This document shows, piece by piece, positions 58,520 through 64,000 of a DNA stretch of 64,000 bases. How positions within the stretch are numbered: the first letter of the stretch is position 1; every line of letters begins with the position of its first letter. The DNA is from Kordiimonas marina (GTDB taxonomy: Bacteria > Pseudomonadota > Alphaproteobacteria > Sphingomonadales > Kordiimonadaceae). The position numbers were made by a program, and so were the translations under genes. The DNA is taken from the NCBI RefSeq assembly GCF_023006325.1, contig NZ_JAINDF010000006.1, positions 186,001 to 250,000 of the forward strand. The letters run 5' to 3'. The notes below the pieces were generated by a model. It was not told where the DNA came from and searched no databases. It worked only from the letters and a program-made list of their open reading frames with translations.

Positions 58520-59008
58520 ATGAAGATCTCAGAAGATGCTGACCTAAGGGGCGGCTGTACCTGCGGGGCAGTGCGCTACCGTATCATGCGGAAACCCATG
58601 TTTGTTCATTGCTGTCACTGTCGCTGGTGCCAGCGGGAAACCGGGACGGCCTTCGCCCTGAATGCCCTTGTGGAAACGAGCGAGCTTTCGGTTCTTGAGG
58701 GCAACCCAAAAACTGTTCTGACCCCTTCAAACAGCGGCAAGGGCCAGAAAATCGTCCGCTGCCCTGATTGTGAGATAGCGCTTTGGAGCCATTATTCCGG
58801 GGCGGGGGACAAGCTGGCGTTCGTGCGTGTCGGGACACTTGATAACCCGGACCAGTTGCCGCCCGATATCCATATTTTCACGGCTTCCAAGCAGCCGTGG
58901 GTGGTCCTGCCACCGGACATGCCAGCGGTTGAGGAATATTATTCAGCCCGAACCTATTGGCCCGCTGAAAGCCTCGAACGCCGGAAAGCCCTGGCCGGGA
59001 AGGACTGA
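58520..59008 (+). CDS. GFA (CENP-V/formaldehyde-activating-enzyme) family protein
   Basis: This 162-residue zinc protein has the GFA pattern: GGCTCGAVRYRIM, HCCHCRWCQRETGTAFALNALV and CPDCEIALWSHYSG, providing the cysteines for two zinc sites. Family members act on glutathione adducts such as S-hydroxymethylglutathione, but most are unassigned. It has no operon partner and ends 12 bases before the convergent cyclase-family gene. It is distinct in function from the flagellar operon upstream. Confidence 0.88.
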   Translation: MKISEDADLRGGCTCGAVRYRIMRKPMFVHCCHCRWCQRETGTAFALNALVETSELSVLEGNPKTVLTPSNSGKGQKIVRCPDCEIALWSHYSGAGDKLAFVRVGTLDNPDQLPPDIHIFTASKQPWVVLPPDMPAVEEYYSARTYWPAESLERRKALAGKD

Positions 59009-59020
59009 TCGTCTTTTGCG

Positions 59021-59704
59021 TTAGGCCTTGGCTGGGCTTGGTTGATCGTCCATGAGCGCATAGGCCCGTGTCGGGAAAGTCCCGACGCCCTCAAACTTGA
59101 TCGGGGCGGCAAAGAAGCGGAAGCCCTGGTCGGGGAGCGCATTCAGGTTGGTCATATGCTCGACAATCGGAATCTCTGCGCCCAGAAGGGTGGTGTGGAC
59201 CGGCCGTTTACGGCCGCGCGTGTCGTCAATATTATGGCTGTCTATCCCGACAAGCGCTGCGCCGACATCCCGCAGGTATTGAGCCGCATCAGCGCTCAGG
59301 AACGGGTGGCCTTCATAATAGGCAGAGGAGCCGAAGTAACGGCACCAGCCGGTTTCAATCAACACAGCCTTGCCTTTGACATCCCTACCTTTGACGGCGG
59401 AAAGTTCCACAGACGCCCAGGGCGAGGCCGATGGCGCCCTGATCACGATTCCGGGAAGGTTGACGGTGGCCGCCAGGGAAAGAGCGGCCAAATCCTTGCC
59501 GTCTTTATAGCGGTGGAAGGGGGAATCGATATAGGTGCCGCTATTGCCGATCAACTGAATGTCATCGATCTGGAACTCGGCGCCGTCTTCATAATGCTGG
59601 CGGCTGTCTTCGCGCGATAAATGGCTGCAGACATGGATTTCGGGCAGGCCTTTGTAGGTCTGGAGGCCGTCTTTCATGGTCTGGCTCAGGTCGATGATAT
59701 GCAT
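59021..59704 (-). CDS. Cyclase family (kynurenine formamidase-like) metal hydrolase
   Basis: This 227-residue protein carries the cyclase-family signature DDIQLIGNSGTYIDSPFHRY (in place of the usual HxGTHxDxPxH) and ALVGIDSHNIDD near the C-terminus. It has LIETGW in the centre. Such enzymes hydrolyse arylformamides or cyclic amides with a divalent metal. The expected first His of the metal motif is Asn here (GNSGTYID), so metal binding may differ. Monocistronic, divergent from the bufferin operon. Confidence 0.82.
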   Translation of the reverse strand: MHIIDLSQTMKDGLQTYKGLPEIHVCSHLSREDSRQHYEDGAEFQIDDIQLIGNSGTYIDSPFHRYKDGKDLAALSLAATVNLPGIVIRAPSASPWASVELSAVKGRDVKGKAVLIETGWCRYFGSSAYYEGHPFLSADAAQYLRDVGAALVGIDSHNIDDTRGRKRPVHTTLLGAEIPIVEHMTNLNALPDQGFRFFAAPIKFEGVGTFPTRAYALMDDQPSPAKA

Positions 59705-59880
59705 GATCTATCCCCGAATGAGTGACATGTGGAGCGTGTATGATGACAACCCTCTCACCAAGTCGTGACGCTTATATTATTTTCCTTTTTTGGGGGGATG
59801 GGCAACCATGCTTGTACGGACAGCGTGGGATTGGCAGTGCCACTTCAAACGTTCCGTCCGGATTAGGAGGAGAAACTCAT

Positions 59881-60165
59881 ATGAAAATGAATCGCTTTGC
59901 AAAAGCCGCCGTTGCCGTTGCTGGTACGGCTCTTGTTATTGGTACGGCCACTGCTGCCGCCTCGGCTGCGGACGACATGAAGGCCAAAAAGGAAAAATGC
60001 TATGGCGTTGCCGCCAAGGGCATGAATGACTGTGCCAGCGCCAACCACAGCTGCGCAGGTCAAAGCACTCAGGATGCTCATCCTGAGGAATGGGTCTATG
60101 TCCCGGCCGGTCTGTGCGACCGTCTCGCAGGCGGTGTATCCGAAAGCAAGAAAAAGGGCGGCTGA
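59881..60165 (+). CDS. bufA1: BufA1-type bufferin precursor (DUF2282)
   Basis: This 94-residue protein starts at 59881 after AGGAGGAG and begins with a Sec signal peptide (MKMNRFAKAAVAVAGTALVIG...ASA). The mature part has four cysteines: KEKCYGVAAKGMNDCA, NHSCAGQS and PAGLCDRLAGG. The pattern EKCYGVA...NDCA...SCAGQ...VPAGLC is that of DUF2282 proteins, which are RiPP precursors (bufferins) modified on cysteine by MNIO enzymes and protecting against copper. The three partner genes follow directly. Confidence 0.88.
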   Translation: MKMNRFAKAAVAVAGTALVIGTATAAASAADDMKAKKEKCYGVAAKGMNDCASANHSCAGQSTQDAHPEEWVYVPAGLCDRLAGGVSESKKKGG

Positions 60166-60195
60166 TAAGGCCAGGCCTTAAAGGAGGGCGGAACG

Positions 60196-61074
60196 ATGAC
60201 CTCACCTTTACCGCTTTCACCCTCCGGCAGCAGAACCCCGGTTGGTGTGGGGCTCAAGAGCCAGCATTATCAAGATGTGCTGCAAACGAGCCCCGCGCTG
60301 ACCTTCTTTGAGGTTCATGCCGAGAATTACATGGTGCCCGGGGGGGCGCACCGTCGTTATCTCGATGCTATTTCAGACAAATATGCCCTGTCGCTTCACG
60401 GCGTCGGTATGTCGCTCGGCTCGGCGGAGGGGCTGGATGAAGCCCATGTCCGCCGCTTCCGTGCCCTGGTCGAAGACTATAGGCCCTGGCTGATTTCCGA
60501 GCATCTGGCCTGGTCCCGGCGGGGGGACACCTACCTGAATGACCTTTTGCCGCTGCCGCTCAATGCGGAAAGCCTGGAGATTGTCACCCGGAACGTGTCG
60601 CACCTGCAGGATGCCATTGGCCGTCGGGTGCTGGTGGAAAACCCGTCCGCCTACTTGTCCTTTGAAACCACCGATATCCCGGAAGTGGAGTTCCTTTCAG
60701 CCCTCGCGGACCGCACGGGCTGCGGCCTGCTTCTGGATGTGAATAATGTTTTCGTCTCGGCCACCAATATGGGCTGGGATGCGGCGGCGTACCTGGATGC
60801 AGTCCCCACGGCTGCGGTCGGCGAAATCCATCTGGCGGGCCATGCGCTCAAGGACATTGATGGTGTTCCCTTGCGTATTGATGACCATGGCAGCCGTGTC
60901 GCCGAGGACGTGTGGGAGCTTTACAGGCATACGATTGCCCGGCTTGGCGCCCGGCCGACCTTGATTGAATGGGACACGAATGTGCCGTCCCTTGCCACGC
61001 TGGTTTCCGAAGCGGGGATTGCCGAAGGGATCATGCGGCAGGAAGCGGTCGCGCGGGAGGTGGACCGTGTCTGA
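60196..61074 (+). CDS. bufB1: BufB1-type multinuclear non-heme iron oxidase (MNIO, DUF692)
   Basis: This 292-residue TIM-barrel enzyme has metal-site motifs in order: FFEVHAENYMV, LSLHGVGMSLGS, ISEHLAWS, VLVENPSAYLSF, LLLDVNNVFVSATN, EIHLAGHA, IDDHGSRV and LIEWDTNVPSL. These match DUF692 enzymes such as MbnB, which oxidise cysteines in RiPP precursors with a cluster of iron ions. It begins 30 bases after the precursor gene and overlaps the next by eight bases. It probably modifies the BufA1 cysteines. Confidence 0.92.
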   Translation: MTSPLPLSPSGSRTPVGVGLKSQHYQDVLQTSPALTFFEVHAENYMVPGGAHRRYLDAISDKYALSLHGVGMSLGSAEGLDEAHVRRFRALVEDYRPWLISEHLAWSRRGDTYLNDLLPLPLNAESLEIVTRNVSHLQDAIGRRVLVENPSAYLSFETTDIPEVEFLSALADRTGCGLLLDVNNVFVSATNMGWDAAAYLDAVPTAAVGEIHLAGHALKDIDGVPLRIDDHGSRVAEDVWELYRHTIARLGARPTLIEWDTNVPSLATLVSEAGIAEGIMRQEAVAREVDRV

Positions 61075-61801
61075 CCTCGCCCGCCTGCAACAGGCCTTTA
61101 CCGATGCGGTCCTGAGCCCTGAAGAAACGCTTGAGGGGTTGGCTGGCATGATCGAAGGCGGCCCGCTCAGCCCGGTCCAGCGACTTAATGTTTACCGCAA
61201 CAATTATCGTCTCGGCCTCACGGACGGTGTTGCGGAGATATTTCCACTGGTGTCGGCTTTTGTCGGCAGCCAGTTCCTGAAGGGCGCGCTTCGGCGTTAT
61301 ATCTTAGCGGAACCGCCGGCTGAGCCCATGCTGCACCGCTATGGCGCCGGTTTTGCCGCCTTCCTGGACGATTTCGAACCGGCGTCGGGTGTCCCCTATA
61401 TCGCGGACCTCGCCCGGATCGAGTGGGCTGTGCATGAACTTCAGAATGCTTTGGAAGAGCCTCTCTTGCCGCCCGAGGATGCAGAAGGTGCCATGCGGGC
61501 AGGATGGGCTCGGCTGTCTTCCAATATGCGTCTCGTCGTCAGCGCTTACCCTGTCGTCAATCTATGGATGGTGGGGCGCGGGCAATTGCCGCCTGAAGCG
61601 GTCCGCCTTGAAGACGGTGCCCAGACGGCGGCGGTCGTGCTGACGGGCAGGCAGGTTCGGATTTTGCCGCTTGAAGGCGGTTTGGCCAAGCTTGCCCGCT
61701 GTCTTCATGCCGGGGACCAGCCTGTGCCGGAAGACCTTTATGCTTATGCGGCGGGTTTGGCTGAAAGAAGCTTGTTGTCTAAACGGGATGGGGAGAGTTG
61801 A
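61067..61801 (+). CDS. bufC1: BufC1-type partner of MNIO (DUF2063)
   Basis: This 244-residue protein starts at the GTG at 61067 (GGGAGG six bases before), inside the end of the MNIO gene. The N-terminal helical domain has QRLNVYRNNYRLGLTDGVAEIFPLVSAFVG and MLHRYGAGFAAFLDDFEPASGVPYIADLARIEWA, the DUF2063 signature. In methanobactin and bufferin clusters this partner (MbnC/BufC) recruits the precursor to the MNIO enzyme. No DNA-binding motif beyond the family name is evident. Confidence 0.88.
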   Translation: MSDLARLQQAFTDAVLSPEETLEGLAGMIEGGPLSPVQRLNVYRNNYRLGLTDGVAEIFPLVSAFVGSQFLKGALRRYILAEPPAEPMLHRYGAGFAAFLDDFEPASGVPYIADLARIEWAVHELQNALEEPLLPPEDAEGAMRAGWARLSSNMRLVVSAYPVVNLWMVGRGQLPPEAVRLEDGAQTAAVVLTGRQVRILPLEGGLAKLARCLHAGDQPVPEDLYAYAAGLAERSLLSKRDGES

Positions 61802-61809
61802 GGGTGTTT

Positions 61810-62256
61810 ATGGCCAAGATACAGGCGGCCCAGGCTTTCCTGCAGGAGAAATTTCAGGCTGAAGACTTTATGCTTTTGTGGCTTCGCATGTGGATAGCCC
61901 ATGTCTTTTTCGTGTCGGGGCGGCTCAAGACAGGGGGCAGCTTGCTGACCCCGACCGACATGGCCATCACGCTGTTCCAGGATGAATATCGCCTGCCGCT
62001 TATCTCGCCTGAGGTGGCCGCTTATATGTCGGTCTATGCCGAAACCTTCCTGCCGATCCTTTTGATGCTTGGGCTGTTCGCCCGCGTTGGCGCGGCGGGC
62101 CTTCTCGGCATGGCCCTGGTTATCCAGTTTCTGGTCTATCCGGGCCATTTTTCCGAGCATCTGACATGGATGGCTGCGCTTCTCGCCATTCTGGTCCTTG
62201 GGGCAGGGCGGGTATCGCTCGATCACCTGATCCAGCGCTTCAGTCGCCGTACCTGA
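61810..62256 (+). CDS. DoxX-family membrane protein of the bufferin operon
   Basis: This 148-residue protein has four predicted membrane helices with the DoxX pattern: FMLLWLRMWIAHVFFVSGRLKTGGSLLTPTDMAITLFQDEY, AAYMSVYAETFLPILLMLGLFARVGAAGLLGM and HLTWMAALLAILVLG. The start is the ATG at 61810 (a TTG at 61798 is possible). DoxX proteins recur beside bufA-bufB-bufC and may handle redox or quinone chemistry for the modification. It lies directly after bufC1 and is followed by a strong terminator. Confidence 0.85.
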   Translation: MAKIQAAQAFLQEKFQAEDFMLLWLRMWIAHVFFVSGRLKTGGSLLTPTDMAITLFQDEYRLPLISPEVAAYMSVYAETFLPILLMLGLFARVGAAGLLGMALVIQFLVYPGHFSEHLTWMAALLAILVLGAGRVSLDHLIQRFSRRT

Positions 62257-62277
62257 CGGTGGAGTGCTTGAAACCGC

Positions 62278-62311
62278 GCCGGGTTGTTTCAGCCCGGCTT
62301 TTTGTTTTATT
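62278..62311 (+). terminator. Intrinsic terminator of the bufferin operon
   Basis: The stem GCCGGG - TTGTTTCAG - CCCGGC is followed by TTTTTGTTTTATTTG. It closes the four-gene operon. Confidence 0.92.
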
Positions 62312-62386
62312 TGCGAGAATTTTCCGCTAAGAGTGAGGCCAATAAAGGCGTGACAGCCTCATGCCTCACCACAAAAAGGACAAGCC

Positions 62387-62878
62387 ATGGACGATATCGA
62401 CCGTAAGATCCTAGGTCTCTTGCAGAAGGACGCCACCCTCAGTACGGCGGAGATCGCCGAGGCGGTCGGTCTGTCCACCACGCCGTGCTGGCGCCGTATC
62501 CAGATCCTGGAGCAGGAAGGTTATATCACCCGCCGTGTCGCCCTGGTTGACCGGAACAAGGTCAATGTCCCACTCGATGTTTTTGTCGCTGTCCGCACCA
62601 ACGAACATAACTGGGATTGGCTGGATGAATTCGCCCGCCTCATCTGTGAGTTCCCCGAAGTGGTTGAGCTCTACCGGATGAGTGGCGAAATCGATTATCT
62701 GATGCGCGTTGTGGTGCCGGACATGGCCGCCTATGACGCTTTCTACAAGAAGCTGATCTCCAAGGTGCAACTGTCGGACGTCAGCTCCTCCTTCGCCATG
62801 GAACGGATCAAATACACAACGGCCCTGCCGCTTGACTATGCGCTTGAAGAAACGCGCGGACGGCGCCGGAGGTCTTAA
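62387..62878 (+). CDS. Lrp/AsnC family transcriptional regulator
   Basis: This 163-residue protein has an N-terminal helix-turn-helix (MDDIDRKILGLLQKDATLSTAEIAEAVGLSTTPCWRRIQILEQEGYI) and a C-terminal RAM ligand-binding domain (VVELYRMSGEIDYLMRVVVPDMAAYDAFYKKLI). It binds amino acids as an octamer-type regulator. It starts at 62387 after GGACAAGCC and precedes pepN by 3 bases, so the two are co-transcribed. Its ligand and targets are not evident. Confidence 0.93.
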   Translation: MDDIDRKILGLLQKDATLSTAEIAEAVGLSTTPCWRRIQILEQEGYITRRVALVDRNKVNVPLDVFVAVRTNEHNWDWLDEFARLICEFPEVVELYRMSGEIDYLMRVVVPDMAAYDAFYKKLISKVQLSDVSSSFAMERIKYTTALPLDYALEETRGRRRRS

Positions 62879-62881
62879 GTC

Positions 62882-64000
62882 ATGGATGTTTCAGCCGCTG
62901 CCTCGGTACCCAAGAGTGAAATCTATCTCGCCGATTACCGCCCGCCCGCTTTTGCCATTGATCATGTCCAGCTGACCTTCCGTCTTTTTGATGATTTTGC
63001 CGAAGTCGAAGCCGTCTCCGACGTGCGCCGGCAGGAAAAGGGCACGGCCCCGCTCATGCTTGATGGCGGTCCTTATATGGACCTGGTTTCCGTGGCGGTC
63101 GATGGCGAGGCCCTCACGGGGAATGCCTATACACTTGGCTCAGACAGCCTGACGCTTCATGACGTGCCGGACCAGTTCAGCCTGCGGATTGTCACCCGGC
63201 TGAAACCTCAGGAAAATACACGCCTTGAAGGGCTGTATCATTCCGGAGGCAACTTCTGCACCCAGTGTGAGGCGGAAGGCTTCCGTCACATCACATATTT
63301 TGTCGACAGGCCCGATAACCTTGCGCGCTATAGCGTCCGGATCGAGGCGAATAAGGCCCGTTGTCCGGTCCTGCTGTCGAACGGCAACCCGGGGGATGCC
63401 GGGGATCTGAATGAGAGGCGCCATTTTGCGGAATGGCATGACCCGTTCCCGAAACCCAGCTATCTGTTTGCGTTGGTCGCAGGCAAGCTCGGAGTGCTGA
63501 GTGACAGCTTCACGACCGAAAGCGGTCGCGATGTTGCCCTCAATATCTATGCCGCGCCGGCGGACCTGGATAAGTGCGGGTACGCCATGCAGTCGCTCAA
63601 ACGCTCGATGAAATGGGACGAAGAAGCGTTCGGGCGTGAGTATGACCTCGATGTCTATAACATCGTCGCGGTGGGTGACTTCAATATGGGGGCCATGGAA
63701 AACAAGGGCCTCAATATCTTCAATTCCAAATATGTGCTGGCGAGCCCGGACACCGCGACCGATACGGATTTCGACCGCATCGAAGGCATCATCGGGCACG
63801 AATATTTCCACAACTGGTCGGGCAACCGGGTTACCTGCCGGGACTGGTTCCAACTGAGCCTCAAGGAAGGTCTCACCGTCTTCCGGGACCAGCAATTCTC
63901 GTCGGACATGACGTCCCGCGCGGTGAAGCGTCTGGATGATGTGCGGCTGTTGCGGATGCTCCAGTTCCCTGAGGATGCAGGTCCGCTCGCTCACCCGGTT
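62882..64000 (+). CDS. pepN: Aminopeptidase N (PepN), 5' part
   Basis: Open from the ATG at 62882 to the end of the window (373 codons), so the 3' part is missing. It is an M1 metallopeptidase with the exopeptidase motif GAMENKGLNIFN and the zinc motif HEYFHNWSGNRVTCRDWFQLSLKEGLTVFRDQQF. The N-terminal beta domain includes EGLYHSGGNFCTQCEAEGFRHITYFVDRPD, typical of the enterobacterial-type PepN. It removes N-terminal residues from peptides in the cytoplasm. The full protein should be about 870-890 residues. Confidence 0.95.
   Translation, partial: MDVSAAASVPKSEIYLADYRPPAFAIDHVQLTFRLFDDFAEVEAVSDVRRQEKGTAPLMLDGGPYMDLVSVAVDGEALTGNAYTLGSDSLTLHDVPDQFSLRIVTRLKPQENTRLEGLYHSGGNFCTQCEAEGFRHITYFVDRPDNLARYSVRIEANKARCPVLLSNGNPGDAGDLNERRHFAEWHDPFPKPSYLFALVAGKLGVLSDSFTTESGRDVALNIYAAPADLDKCGYAMQSLKRSMKWDEEAFGREYDLDVYNIVAVGDFNMGAMENKGLNIFNSKYVLASPDTATDTDFDRIEGIIGHEYFHNWSGNRVTCRDWFQLSLKEGLTVFRDQQFSSDMTSRAVKRLDDVRLLRMLQFPEDAGPLAHPV

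Noticed and set aside
59800-59840. ECF-sigma-type promoter (GCAACC near -35) before the bufferin operon
   Set aside because: A GCAACC and a CGTG occur at about the right spacing, but the match is too short to separate from chance.
1-64000. tRNA or rRNA genes, insertion sequences, prophage genes, CRISPR arrays
   Set aside because: None seen: no transposase or integrase motifs, no regularly spaced repeats and no cloverleaf-like element in the short intergenic regions.

Overview
The window is a GC-rich stretch of an alphaproteobacterial chromosome. The evidence is gene content: the alphaproteobacterium-specific flagellar regulators FlaF, FlbT and FliX, a PflI-type (DUF6468) gene behind fliM, a MotE-like gene, a DksA homologue without the zinc cysteines, a DUF2336 protein, and a TipN-like coiled-coil protein. 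I cannot assign a genus; the mixture would fit a marine Kordiimonadales or Rhodospirillales-type organism. I see no tRNA, rRNA, insertion sequence, prophage or CRISPR array.

Layout. 1-4.5 kb: end of an ACT-domain regulator, an MlaC-type lipid-binding protein, a cytochrome c, an AGCS sodium:amino-acid symporter and a DUF2336 protein. 4.5-7.6 kb: a complete TRAP transporter (large permease, small permease, lipoprotein binding protein). 7.6-12.3 kb: a TipN-like membrane-anchored coiled-coil protein, then a small signalling set (a small conserved protein, an HPt protein, a receiver protein with Asn at the phospho-acceptor position, and a second HPt protein). 12.4-16.8 kb: alkaline phosphatase, a TonB-domain periplasmic protein, and a CoxE-like VWA protein with its MoxR-type AAA ATPase. 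17.0-21.6 kb: flaG, three tandem flagellins, flaF and flbT.

21.8-40.7 kb is a flagellin-glycosylation island. It begins with a FlmG-like TPR-glycosyltransferase behind a sigma-54-type promoter. It contains nonulosonic-acid enzymes (PseI/NeuB-type synthase, an SpsF-PseG fusion, PseB, PseC). Embedded among them is an atypical set: two methyltransferases, a split transketolase, an SDR, an iron ADH, a zinc ADH, a divergent DXS homologue, an ATP-grasp enzyme and a GH57-like protein. A fourth flagellin closes the island. The standard enzymes can make a pseudaminic- or legionaminic-type sugar; the extra set suggests an unusual modification or a second sugar of unknown structure.

42.0-58.5 kb is structural flagellar: flgI-flgJ-flgN-like and a small coupled ORF; fliX divergent from flgI; dksA; a membrane protein with a suspected frameshift; flgF-flgG-flgA-flgH; and fliL-fliM-pflI-motE-cheZ-motB-like-motB followed by a 1073-residue periplasmic TPR protein. 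Seven sigma-54-type promoters with the invariant GG-N10-GC spacing stand before the flagellins, flmG, flgI and flgF. Flagellin export, late structural genes and glycan synthesis are therefore probably switched on together.

58.5-64 kb: a GFA-family protein, a cyclase-family hydrolase, a four-gene bufferin-type RiPP operon (DUF2282 precursor with four core cysteines, DUF692/MNIO enzyme, DUF2063 partner, DoxX-like membrane protein) predicted to make a modified copper-handling peptide, an Lrp/AsnC regulator, and the start of aminopeptidase N, which runs off the window.
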